A DNA stretch of 64,000 nt from an uncultured Bacteroidales bacterium (GTDB taxonomy: Bacteria; Bacteroidota; Bacteroidia; Bacteroidales; WCHB1-69), in contig CAJOFJ010000019.1 in assembly GCA_905233625.1 (NCBI GenBank), positions 28,881 to 92,880 of the forward strand, in the 5' to 3' direction. Within the stretch, counting starts at the first letter, position 1. Each line of letters begins with the position of its first letter. The notes below the pieces were generated by a model. That model saw nothing but the letters and a program-made list of their open reading frames with translations, searched no databases and was not told the origin of the DNA. Positions 9,915 to 17,325 of the stretch are shown here, piece after piece. A program made the position numbers and the translations under genes.

Positions 9915-10703
9915 ATGATGAATTTATTCGCTTTAGGCTTTTTGAAATTCGGCATTTCCGATGCGGTGGATATCCTGCTGGTGGCCATCCTGATGTACTG
10001 GTTGTACCGACTGTTGCGGGGTACCGGCGCCGTGAAAGTTTTCTTCGCTATCTTCATAGTTTTCATCATCTGGACGGTGGCCCGCTACTTCCATCTGACC
10101 ATGTTCGCCGATATTTTAGGCAAACTTTTCAGCGTGGGTCTGGTCGCGCTGATTGTCATCTACCAGCCCGAAATCCGCAAATTTCTCACCTATATCGGCA
10201 ACACACATTTCACGAAGTTCATCGAGAAACGGCGTAATAAGAATCTGAGTGCGGAAGACTATGCCGAAGACATCGATTCCATTGTCCGTGCCTGCAAACG
10301 CATGGCCAGTTCCAAAACCGGTGCCCTTATCATCATAGCCCGCGCCACTCCTCTCTATGATTATCTGCAAACCGGCGAGAAAATAGACTCACTTATCTCC
10401 CGCGAACTGTTAGAGAATATCTTCTTCAAAAACAGTCCGTTACACGACGGGGCCGTCATTATCAAGGAACACCGTATCGCAGCAGCCCGCTGCATCCTGC
10501 CAGTGTCCAAAGATGAGGACCTTCCCACCGACCTGGGTTTGCGCCACCGCTCCGCCATCGGATCCACCCAGTTCACCGATGCGCTGGCCATTGTGGTGTC
10601 CGAGCAGACTGGACAAATATCTTTGTGCGAACAAGGTAAGATTACTCGCGACATATCCCTCACCGTGCTCAACCAGTTGCTGCAAGAGGCACTAAAACAG
10701 TGA
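9915..10703 (+). CDS. cdaA: Diadenylate cyclase CdaA (c-di-AMP synthase)
   Basis: CdaA makes cyclic di-AMP from two ATP at the membrane. The product (262 residues) has three N-terminal membrane segments within residues 1-80, then the DAC domain with the catalytic DGA (178-180, in SPLHDGAVII) and RHR (210-212, in GLRHRSAIG) motifs. Length and order match the CdaA/TIGR00159 family. Met2 is an equally possible start. In many Bacteroidota cdaA is next to folP; here lgt and a repeat block lie between them. c-di-AMP usually controls potassium and osmotic balance. Confidence 0.95.
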   Translation: MMNLFALGFLKFGISDAVDILLVAILMYWLYRLLRGTGAVKVFFAIFIVFIIWTVARYFHLTMFADILGKLFSVGLVALIVIYQPEIRKFLTYIGNTHFTKFIEKRRNKNLSAEDYAEDIDSIVRACKRMASSKTGALIIIARATPLYDYLQTGEKIDSLISRELLENIFFKNSPLHDGAVIIKEHRIAAARCILPVSKDEDLPTDLGLRHRSAIGSTQFTDALAIVVSEQTGQISLCEQGKITRDISLTVLNQLLQEALKQ

Positions 10704-10710
10704 AACGGAG

Positions 10711-10763
10711 AGACATGCACTGCGTGCATTCGGTTATACGGTAAGACGTACACTGACGTGTAC
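10711..10763. repeat. Family A repeat: two mini-hairpins after cdaA
   Basis: Two perfect small hairpins with compatible flanks: ATGCAC-TGC-GTGCAT at 10715-10729 and GTACAC-TGAC-GTGTAC at 10748-10763, framed by AAGACGT-type words. The same hairpin recurs near 12831, 20735, 22182 and 28445. Confidence 0.8.
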
Positions 10764-10818
10764 TCGGGGAGACGGGGAGACGTGAAAATGTGAAGATTTG
10801 GGACAATATCGTATAACC

Positions 10819-10968
10819 GAGTGAACGAAGTGAACGACTTCCCGAACGAATGAAATGAGTGTCTCCCCGAGCGAACAAAGTGAGCGTCTCCTCGAACGAA
10901 CGAAGTGAGTGTCTTCCCGAGCGAACGAAGTGAGCATCTCCCCGAGCGAATGAAACGAGCGTCTTAAC
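10819..10968. repeat. Six tandem 25-bp degenerate repeats (family A arm)
   Basis: Six units of exactly 25 bases start at 10819, 10844, 10869, 10894, 10919 and 10944. The consensus is close to GAGCGAACGAAGTGAGCGTC followed by TCCCC. Units differ by a few substitutions but never in length. 25 is not a multiple of three, no long ORF uses the block, and it is followed directly by lgt. Single copies of the same arm occur in other family A elements. Confidence 0.88.
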
Positions 10969-11003
10969 GTCACAAACGATTAAATGAATAAACAAACAAC
11001 AAC

Positions 11004-11888
11004 ATGGCAATACTAAATTACATCACTTGGACCGTCAACCCCTTAGCCATTTCATTAGGATCTATCGAAGTGAGATGGTATGGTCTGCTTCTGGCATTCG
11101 GCTTTTTCTTTTCGTATCTTACTTTAAGCAAGATATTCAAAACCGAAAACATTTCCCAGCAATTGTGCGACAAGCTGTCCATCTGGACCATTGTATGGAC
11201 CATTGTGGGCTTGCGCCTGGGACATTTTCTCTTCTACGAGCCGGAATATTTCACCAGTCTCAAGGGTATTACCGAAATTATTCTGCCCATCCAAGACGGA
11301 CAGTTTGTGGGCTATCAGGGACTGGCCAGTCACGGAGCGGTCATTTCCATCATTTTGTTTCTCTGCTATTTCGCCTGGAAATACAAGATGAACGCCTTAT
11401 GGCTGCTTGACCGTCTGTCGTTGGTAATCCCGATTGCCGCCGGTATGGTGCGCATCGGCAACTTGATGAACCACGAGATTGTGGGTAGCATCACTACGGT
11501 GCCTTGGGCTTTCGACTTCACCCTTGGCGGTCCCGGTATCGCGGGTACCCTGCGCCACCCCGCCCAATTGTATGAGGCCTGTGTTTATCTGCTGCTGTTT
11601 CTGGCTTTCTGCATATACTATTTCAAATTTGCCAAAGGCAAAGTTCCCGCGGGAAGAGCCACCGGTTTACTTCTGTTCGTGATTTTCACCGCCCGTTTTA
11701 TCATTGAGTTCTTCAAGGAAGTGCAGGTCAGCAAGGAAGTGGGAATGACCCTCGACATCGGTCAGAAACTGAGTATTCCTTTTATCCTTATCGGCCTTAC
11801 CCTGCTGATATACTCTATCGTAAAGCGTGACAATATCCCTGTTTATAAGGAGATTAACTGGCAGAAAGACAAAGCTGTAAAAAAATAG
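11004..11888 (+). CDS. lgt: Prolipoprotein diacylglyceryl transferase Lgt
   Basis: Lgt attaches diacylglycerol to the lipobox Cys of prolipoproteins in the inner membrane, the first step of lipoprotein maturation; lspA for the next step is at 20086. The 294-residue product has seven or so membrane segments, the N-terminal RWYGLLLAFGFF stretch, and the Lgt signature region RIGNLMNHEIVG (about residue 152-163, usual form GRIGNF.NGE). The ATG at 11004 follows an AACAACAAC leader. It runs into folP with a 4-base gap, so the two are co-transcribed. Confidence 0.96.
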   Translation: MAILNYITWTVNPLAISLGSIEVRWYGLLLAFGFFFSYLTLSKIFKTENISQQLCDKLSIWTIVWTIVGLRLGHFLFYEPEYFTSLKGITEIILPIQDGQFVGYQGLASHGAVISIILFLCYFAWKYKMNALWLLDRLSLVIPIAAGMVRIGNLMNHEIVGSITTVPWAFDFTLGGPGIAGTLRHPAQLYEACVYLLLFLAFCIYYFKFAKGKVPAGRATGLLLFVIFTARFIIEFFKEVQVSKEVGMTLDIGQKLSIPFILIGLTLLIYSIVKRDNIPVYKEINWQKDKAVKK

Positions 11889-11892
11889 TATT

Positions 11893-12729
11893 ATGTGGCT
11901 CAATTTCAAAGGAAAACTCTGTGACTTGTCCCACCCTTTGGTGATGGGAATCCTGAATTATACGGAAGATTCCTTTTTTGACGGAGGCCGCTATACCAGT
12001 GAAAAAGCCATTTTGGACCGTGCTTCCCATCTACTGGAAGAAGGAGCGGATCTGATTGACATCGGGGCCATGTCCACCCGTCCCGGAGCCGCCGACATTG
12101 ACGAAATCACCGAAATGAAACGCATTAGCCAAGCGGTGACACTTATCTTACAACATTTCCCTGACACCGTTATTTCAATAGACACCTGGCGGGCATCGGT
12201 TGCCCAAGTGGCTTTGGACCATGGAGCCGCCATGATCAATGACGTGTCAGGCGGCACTTTCGACGAAGAGATGATCCCTACCGTGGCCAAGGCCAGAGTG
12301 CCCTACTGCCTGATGCACACTCCCGCCAAACCCGATGTGATGCAGCAACACACCCACTACGACAACCTCATCGGCGAAATGCTGCGCTTTTTCGGCACCC
12401 AAGTGGCCAAACTGAAAGAATTGGGTGCCAATGACATTATTCTTGACCCAGGCTTTGGTTTCGGTAAAACCTTGGAACAGAATTATTTCTTGATGAACAA
12501 CCTGAATGCATTTGACAGTTTTGGTTTACCCATACTGGTAGGCATCTCAAGAAAGTCGATGATATACAAATTATTAGATACCGATGCCCAGCTTGCTTTG
12601 AACGGCACCACCGTGCTGAACACCCTGGCTTTGATGAAAGGCGCCCACATCCTTCGGGTGCACGATGTACGGGAAGCCAAGGAATGCGTAAAGATGGTGG
12701 AAATGTGCCGTAAGGCAAGCGATGCGTGA
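11893..12729 (+). CDS. folP: Dihydropteroate synthase
   Basis: FolP condenses p-aminobenzoate with the pterin pyrophosphate to give dihydropteroate in folate synthesis; it is the sulfonamide target. The 278 residues show the family blocks: VMGILNYTEDSFFDGGRY (pterin-binding start), GADLIDIGAMSTRPGA, SIDTWRASVA, INDVSGG, YCLMHT, DPGFGFGKTLEQN and GISRKS. Length is normal. It lies 4 bases after lgt. folD, another folate gene, is 10 kb downstream. It ends in TGA. Confidence 0.96.
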   Translation: MWLNFKGKLCDLSHPLVMGILNYTEDSFFDGGRYTSEKAILDRASHLLEEGADLIDIGAMSTRPGAADIDEITEMKRISQAVTLILQHFPDTVISIDTWRASVAQVALDHGAAMINDVSGGTFDEEMIPTVAKARVPYCLMHTPAKPDVMQQHTHYDNLIGEMLRFFGTQVAKLKELGANDIILDPGFGFGKTLEQNYFLMNNLNAFDSFGLPILVGISRKSMIYKLLDTDAQLALNGTTVLNTLALMKGAHILRVHDVREAKECVKMVEMCRKASDA

Positions 12730-12730
12730 A

Positions 12731-12880
12731 GACGTGAAGAAACTCGCTTCACTCGCACGTAAAGACGTGGAGACGTGGAGACGTGGAGGCGGAATAAAAG
12801 AGATATGACGAAATTTTTTCGTCTTAACGAATGCACACTGTGCATGTCTTAACGCCTTAACGCATAACCGAATAAATAAA
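12731..12880. repeat. Family A repeat element between folP and nuclease gene
   Basis: The gap holds GTGAAGACGT-type words, an ACTCGCTTCACTCG mirror-like arm, a stem-loop GACGAAA-TTT-TTTCGTC at 12807-12823 and the hairpin ATGCACA-C-TGTGCAT at 12831-12845. The T-rich stem-loop could also terminate folP transcripts. Confidence 0.75.
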
Positions 12881-12890
12881 ACACATTAAC

Positions 12891-13970
12891 ATGAAAAAAC
12901 ACCTACTACTGATAACCTCTCTTCTCTTGGCCTTCTCCCTCTCCGCCCAAGAGCCCGCCGGCTACTACAATGCCGCCAACGGCAAGAAAGGCCGGGCACT
13001 AAGGATTGCGCTGTCGCAAATCATCAATACCAACACAAATTCATTGACATACAGTGGATTATGGAATGCTTTCACGCAGACTGATGTCAAGAGCAATGGT
13101 AAAATCTGGGATATATATTCCGATATTCCCGGCGGCACCCCACCCTACGAATACACCCCCGGCACTGACCAATGTGGCACTTATACTGCCGAAGGTTCCT
13201 GCTACAACCGTGAGCATGTGGTACCCAAAAGCTGGTTCAACGAACAGACTCCCATGTACACTGACTTGTTTCACATGTACCCTACCGACGGCTGGGTGAA
13301 CAACAAACGGGGTAACCTGCCCTTTGGCGAAGTAGGCAATGCAACTTGGACCAGCCGCAACGGCTCCAAAATCGGTAGTTGCTCCACCCCTGGCTTTTCG
13401 GGCACCGTTTTCGAACCCATTGATGCCTTCAAAGGCGACATTGCCCGACTGCTGCTGTACATGTGCACCCGCTACTACAACCGCGATTTCGACCAAAGCA
13501 CCCCTTCCATGTTCACCGACGGCAACCTCAACCCCTGGGCTTTGGCCATGCTCATTCGCTGGCATGAGGAAGACCCCGTCAGTCAGAAGGAAATTGACCG
13601 CAACAATGCCGTTTATGCCCTCCAGCACAACCGCAACCCTTTTGTGGACTATCCTGAGTTAGTGGGCAAAATCTTCGGTGCCGATTCGGTCAACGCCTTC
13701 CAATACGGCAGTGCGGTTGCCTTGATTGATCCAGCCCTGGTGGCGGTGTATCCCAACCCTGCCCATGAGCAGTTCACCATTCAGAGCAATTCGGTGGAAA
13801 TCAATGAAATCGTCATTTTCGACCTGATGGGAAAAGAAGTGCTCCACACCGAGGCCCTCAACAATCAATGTACCACCAATGTATCCCACCTTCCCGCTGG
13901 ACTCTACCTCTTAAAAATCCACAGCGAAAACCAAGCGGTCATTATCAAGAAGCTGGTGATTGATCGTTAA
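12891..13970 (+). CDS. Secreted endonuclease I (NucM/EndA type) with T9SS sorting domain
   Basis: An extracellular DNase of the His-Me finger endonuclease I family. It has a signal peptide (residues 1-20, ending SLSAQ), the catalytic segment CYNREHVVPKSWF with H109 as probable general base, and LFHMYPTDGWVNNKRGNLPFGEV, which supplies the metal-binding Asn. Residues about 285-359 (VYPNPAHEQFTIQ ... GLYLLKIHSENQAVIIKKLVIDR) form a T9SS type A C-terminal sorting domain, so the enzyme is probably exported across the outer membrane and attached or released at the surface. A likely role is degradation of extracellular DNA. Confidence 0.93.
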   Translation: MKKHLLLITSLLLAFSLSAQEPAGYYNAANGKKGRALRIALSQIINTNTNSLTYSGLWNAFTQTDVKSNGKIWDIYSDIPGGTPPYEYTPGTDQCGTYTAEGSCYNREHVVPKSWFNEQTPMYTDLFHMYPTDGWVNNKRGNLPFGEVGNATWTSRNGSKIGSCSTPGFSGTVFEPIDAFKGDIARLLLYMCTRYYNRDFDQSTPSMFTDGNLNPWALAMLIRWHEEDPVSQKEIDRNNAVYALQHNRNPFVDYPELVGKIFGADSVNAFQYGSAVALIDPALVAVYPNPAHEQFTIQSNSVEINEIVIFDLMGKEVLHTEALNNQCTTNVSHLPAGLYLLKIHSENQAVIIKKLVIDR

Positions 13971-13977
13971 TCGGATA

Positions 13978-14367
13978 TTATATCAGACACACCTTTTGCA
14001 ACTCTTCCGAAAATCGTGTAATTCCCTCCTGGATGCGCTGAACCGTCTTGGAGGAAGGGCGACTTTTCCCTGTGGCATAGTGGCTGAGTTGATGGCGGTT
14101 TATCCCGGTAATGGCTTGCAAATCAGCAAGATTAAGTTTTCCATTAATATATTGCAGAAAACTGGCTGTGTCAAACTTGTATGTAAACTCCATTGCAGGC
14201 AACGTAGGAAGCATCTTTTTCGCCTCCGTGTAGGAGTTCCTTAAATCATCCATGGCTTCTTCTTCTGTTTTTCCCATTCCGATAAAGCCAATTTTGTGCT
14301 TGTGTTGGGGTATTGCTGTGTAACTCCCATCATTGTTACGCTCTATGATCACCTCGATGTTTTCCAT
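13978..14367 (-). CDS. hicB: HicB-family antitoxin with C-terminal HTH
   Basis: The 129-residue product begins with the partly degraded RNase H-like HicB fold (IEVIIERNNDGSYTAIPQHK ... GMGKTEEEAMDDLRNSYTEAKKML) and ends in a helix-turn-helix (NLADLQAITGINRHQLSHYATGKSRPSSKTVQRIQEG) that should bind the operator. HicB neutralises the HicA mRNA interferase and represses its own operon. The hicA reading frame lies upstream with a 17-base gap but carries an in-frame TGA, so this antitoxin may have lost its toxin partner. The gene end is 8 bases from the convergent nuclease gene. Confidence 0.88.
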   Translation of the reverse strand: MENIEVIIERNNDGSYTAIPQHKHKIGFIGMGKTEEEAMDDLRNSYTEAKKMLPTLPAMEFTYKFDTASFLQYINGKLNLADLQAITGINRHQLSHYATGKSRPSSKTVQRIQEGITRFSEELQKVCLI

Positions 14368-14384
14368 TTCTCATTCAAATTAAA

Positions 14385-14576
14385 TTATTTCACATTAATT
14401 CCCGACTGTTCCCTAACATATTTCATTAATTCCTTGCCAACATCTGCCGTTGAGTGTCTTGGAAGTTGAAATCTTTGTTCGGTAACTGGGCTCCATCACC
14501 ATTCGTGATTCTTTCCATCACATACGAAATAACACCCTTTTGTTTTCAGTTTCTTTTTGAGTTCTGATATTTTCAT
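14385..14576 (-). pseudogene. hicA: HicA-like toxin gene interrupted by an in-frame TGA
   Basis: From the ATG at 14576 the frame reads MKISELKKKLKTKGCYFVCD then GKNHEW, hits TGA at codon 27 (14498-14496), and continues WSPVTEQRFQLPRHSTADVG and KELMKYVREQSGINVK to TAA at 14385. The two halves together make 63 codons, the normal HicA size, with the conserved N-H near W-SP and the PRH segment. A TGG to TGA change would explain the stop. Other genes here use TGA as a stop, so recoding is unlikely. Either the toxin is inactivated or the base is a sequence error. Confidence 0.8.
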
Positions 14577-14591
14577 AGGATTATTCAAATG

Positions 14592-14622
14592 CAAAAATAT
14601 ACAATTGTTAATTACTAACAAT
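14592..14622 (-). promoter_or_regulatory. hicAB promoter and palindromic operator
   Basis: TATTTTTG on the minus strand (14599-14592) lies 15 bases before the hicA ATG. Directly upstream is a perfect inverted repeat ATTGTTA-N5-TAACAAT (14604-14622), placed so that bound HicB would block RNA polymerase. Autoregulation is inferred from the family. Confidence 0.6.
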
Positions 14623-14883
14623 ATACAAATGATTATTTTTATAAACAGGATTATGAACAATTTTCACTTGAAGGTTTCTAAGAGAGATTTTTTTTCTTTT
14701 CCACTTCGGGGAGTAAATTGTTGTCCATCGTATTTTAAAATTGAGGGTTTGTTCTGCTGGCAAAATTACAATATCTGAACCATAAAATCAATAGTGAAAA
14801 CATGGTCAATTTTCTGAAAAACAACAGTTTAACAAATTACAATTTTCAGTCAGAAAGTTACGCTAATTGGTTGGAATTTTCCG
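14623..14883. other. AT-rich intergenic stretch, no gene recognised
   Basis: Between the hicAB operator and the next promoter I see no convincing gene. A 73-codon open frame from 14557 overlaps the hicA start and the operator and resembles no family. Confidence 0.5.
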
Positions 14884-14891
14884 TATCTTTG
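14884..14891 (+). promoter_or_regulatory. Promoter -7 element (TATCTTTG) for the EEP-family gene
   Basis: TATCTTTG ends 17 bases before the ATG at 14909. This supports that ATG over the upstream TTG at 14900. Confidence 0.6.
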
Positions 14892-14908
14892 CACCCTAAT
14901 TGACTGCA

Positions 14909-16198
14909 ATGAAAAAAATATCCCTTGTTATCGTTTTTGGATTATTGCTGGCATCCTTTGGCTTCGGCCAGACGCAGACCATCAGGATGATGCACTACAA
15001 CCTTTTGTATTACACCAATCAAGGGGCAACGGGATGTACTTCGACCAACAACAATTTGAACAACAAAGATTTGGCGCTGTGCACCATTATCGACTACGTG
15101 ATGCCCGATGTGCTTGTTGTCAACGAAATAGGCAGCAATGTGAGCTATGCCGACCGTATCGTCAACAATGTGCTGAATACCAACGGACGTCAAGGCTATC
15201 AGCATGGTCCCCTGACTAATTATTCTGGTGGCTCTATTGCCAACATGCTGTTCTACAACTCCGCTAAATTAGCGTTTCACAGTCATTTTTACCTTTCTAC
15301 TGTCAACCGCGATATCAATGGCTACAAGATGTATTATATCTCGCCGAACCTGGCATACGGCGACACCGTTTTCACCACTTTCATTCTGATGCATCTGAAA
15401 GCGGGTACCGGCTCTGAGAATGAACAAAAGCGCTATAGTCAAGTAGAGAAACTTATGACTTATATCGAAACCAGAGCTATGTATGGAAATATCTGTCTGT
15501 CTGGTGATTTCAACATCTATGGTGCTTCAGAAGACGCCTACCAGCATCTGATTAACTATTCCAACAGCTTGTATAAATTCTACGACCCCATTAATATGGA
15601 AGCGGAATGGAACAACTCGTACAGCTCCCGATACGTCCATACCCAATCGACCCACAGTGATGATAACGGCTGTGCCGCTTCAGGAGGCCTGGACGACCGC
15701 TTCGATTTCATTTTGGTTTCCTCTCCTATCTATTACGGCAGTCGAAAAGTGAGCTGTATAACCAACAGCTATCATGCACTGGGCAACGATGGCAATCATT
15801 TCAACAAAAGTGTCAATAATCCTAATCCTGCCAATCAAGATGTTCCGTCCAATGTAGCCGATGCTTTATACACCATGTCCGACCACTTGCCCGTAATCAT
15901 GGATTTGGCGGTGGATCTAACCCCCGTTTCCGTATCTTCCACTGAATTAGCTGATTTTGAGGTACGTGTGGTTAACCCTATTGATAACAGTCTGAAAATA
16001 AATATTTTATCTTCCGTTGAAGAAGATATGTCTTTTGATTTATATTCCCTGGAAGGAAAGCTGTTGATGCGTACCCAACATCGTGTGAATGCAGGCGACG
16101 ACCGCCTGGAGCTGGACTTCCCCTACCCTTCAGGATTTTATATACTGAAAATCAGCGACAGCAGAAATGCCTGTGTCATCAAGAAGCTGGTGAAATAA
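14909..16198 (+). CDS. Secreted endonuclease/exonuclease/phosphatase-family protein with T9SS sorting domain
   Basis: A 429-residue secreted hydrolase of the EEP (DNase I-like) superfamily. It has a signal peptide (MKKISLVIVFGLLLASFGFG), the early RMMHYNLLYY (Asn in the position of the metal-site Asn), VVNEIGSNVS (catalytic Glu), GDFNIYG (Asp-Asn pair) and TMSDHLPVIMDLAV near residue 330 (catalytic Asp-His). The C-terminal about 75 residues are a T9SS sorting domain ending ILKISDSRNACVIKKLVK. Substrate may be nucleic acid or a phosphoester lipid. With the NucM-like protein 1 kb away it forms a pair of secreted nuclease-like enzymes. Confidence 0.88.
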   Translation: MKKISLVIVFGLLLASFGFGQTQTIRMMHYNLLYYTNQGATGCTSTNNNLNNKDLALCTIIDYVMPDVLVVNEIGSNVSYADRIVNNVLNTNGRQGYQHGPLTNYSGGSIANMLFYNSAKLAFHSHFYLSTVNRDINGYKMYYISPNLAYGDTVFTTFILMHLKAGTGSENEQKRYSQVEKLMTYIETRAMYGNICLSGDFNIYGASEDAYQHLINYSNSLYKFYDPINMEAEWNNSYSSRYVHTQSTHSDDNGCAASGGLDDRFDFILVSSPIYYGSRKVSCITNSYHALGNDGNHFNKSVNNPNPANQDVPSNVADALYTMSDHLPVIMDLAVDLTPVSVSSTELADFEVRVVNPIDNSLKINILSSVEEDMSFDLYSLEGKLLMRTQHRVNAGDDRLELDFPYPSGFYILKISDSRNACVIKKLVK

Positions 16199-16202
16199 CG
16201 CT

Positions 16203-16298
16203 CTAAAGAATCCAAAATCCAAAGTTCAAGATTCATTAAACCAGTTAGCAAATATAGAGTACTTATTGAAATTTGAATTCTGAATTTTGAATTCAAAT
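16203..16298. repeat. Family C heptad repeat tract
   Basis: AATCCAAAATCCAAAGTTCAAGATTC and, 50 bases on, TTTGAATTCTGAATTTTGAATTC form loosely inverted arms in the gap between two convergent genes, where they could act as a bidirectional terminator. Confidence 0.6.
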
Positions 16299-16300
16299 CA

Positions 16301-17200
16301 CTATAGATTCAGAATCGCGATAATCTCCGACTCCATAAATTCTCCGCCAGGATAGCGGGCGGTATAGTCCAGATTCAACCAAATCTGTTTTTGGTTGTCT
16401 ATATGATAATGAAGCCTTTTTCCATTAGACTCGTTTTTAAACATCACCTTCTTGACGATGTAATTGATATCCTCCAGATTTTGTTTGTCGCCAATCAAAA
16501 TTTCAGGATAGACATGCTCGGTGGTATGTACCAGCCGCATGGTTCCGCCAATCGACATAATAGCCGCGGCCATCATGATGGAATGATCGTCACAGTCACC
16601 CGAAAACACACCTAGATTGTCGCTGGCCCTGACCAGATACTCCTGACCAAGAGGATCATTGACATAATTCCAGCGGCGGTTCACATCACGGAACACGGCA
16701 AAACATTGTATCAATCTTCTATAATCATGATAATCAGCAATATACTTCCTTAAACTATCATCCGTAGTCAAAGAAACCGCATAATTTCTAATCTCGGGAT
16801 TATAGTAATCTACCGCTTGGATATATTTGGTTTTATGTGGAAAAGGCCGAAGGTTTCGGGGAGTACTATTGGGTTCAGGTTCAGTAAAAATGCCATACAC
16901 CATTTCCTTGTAATCCTTGAATGCCAAACGGAATCCATAACTATTGGTGAGAGAGCCAACGGTCAACAATCCCAAAATCAATAGCCAAAGCACTGCCACC
17001 ACAATTTTCCGCTTACGAAGCACAAACTCCACCAAGGCCACCAGAGCCAGAAACAGCAAGACGCGGTCGATGTTAGCAGGCCAATACGCATCAGGTACAT
17101 ATCTGAACACAATAAAGGCAAACGGAATCAGCAGCAGATACGCCAGCACGCCGAAAATGATTCGCAGGGATAAAGTGTCCGGTAACTTTTTCATTATCAA
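16301..17200 (-). CDS. Membrane protein with transglutaminase-like domain
   Basis: A 299-residue protein with three N-terminal membrane segments (about 12-34, 46-62, 65-84) and a periplasmic transglutaminase/protease-like domain. The probable catalytic Cys is C203 in GVFSGDCDDHSIMM and the His is H229 in VHTTEHVYPE, both in the usual context. Such domains act as peptidases or amide-modifying enzymes; the substrate is unknown. Met3 is an alternative start. The gene converges on the EEP gene and diverges from the purF-like gene. Confidence 0.82.
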   Translation of the reverse strand: MIMKKLPDTLSLRIIFGVLAYLLLIPFAFIVFRYVPDAYWPANIDRVLLFLALVALVEFVLRKRKIVVAVLWLLILGLLTVGSLTNSYGFRLAFKDYKEMVYGIFTEPEPNSTPRNLRPFPHKTKYIQAVDYYNPEIRNYAVSLTTDDSLRKYIADYHDYRRLIQCFAVFRDVNRRWNYVNDPLGQEYLVRASDNLGVFSGDCDDHSIMMAAAIMSIGGTMRLVHTTEHVYPEILIGDKQNLEDINYIVKKVMFKNESNGKRLHYHIDNQKQIWLNLDYTARYPGGEFMESEIIAILNL

Positions 17201-17262
17201 AATTGAAGCTGCAAAAATACAAAATTATCTTATTTTTTTCATTCGGATAAGTGATTTTTTTG

Positions 17263-17270
17263 TACTTTTG
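17263..17270 (+). promoter_or_regulatory. Promoter -7 element (TACTTTTG) for the purF-like gene
   Basis: TACTTTTG lies 55 bases before the ATG at 17326 and fits TAnnTTTG. Confidence 0.5.
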
Positions 17271-17325
17271 CGCTTTCCTTACAAGGTAGTAGCGGATTGG
17301 ATAACCTATTTATTTTTAATTACTT

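Noticed and set aside
10819..10968. Regularly spaced 25-bp repeats as a CRISPR array
   Set aside because: Units are directly adjacent with no unique spacers, and no cas gene is near.
14496..14498. UGA read as Trp in this organism
   Set aside because: cdaA, folP and the GntR gene end at TGA in correct places, so TGA is a stop here.
14557..14778. 73-codon plus-strand ORF as a gene
   Set aside because: It overlaps the hicA start and operator, lacks a promoter and resembles no protein.
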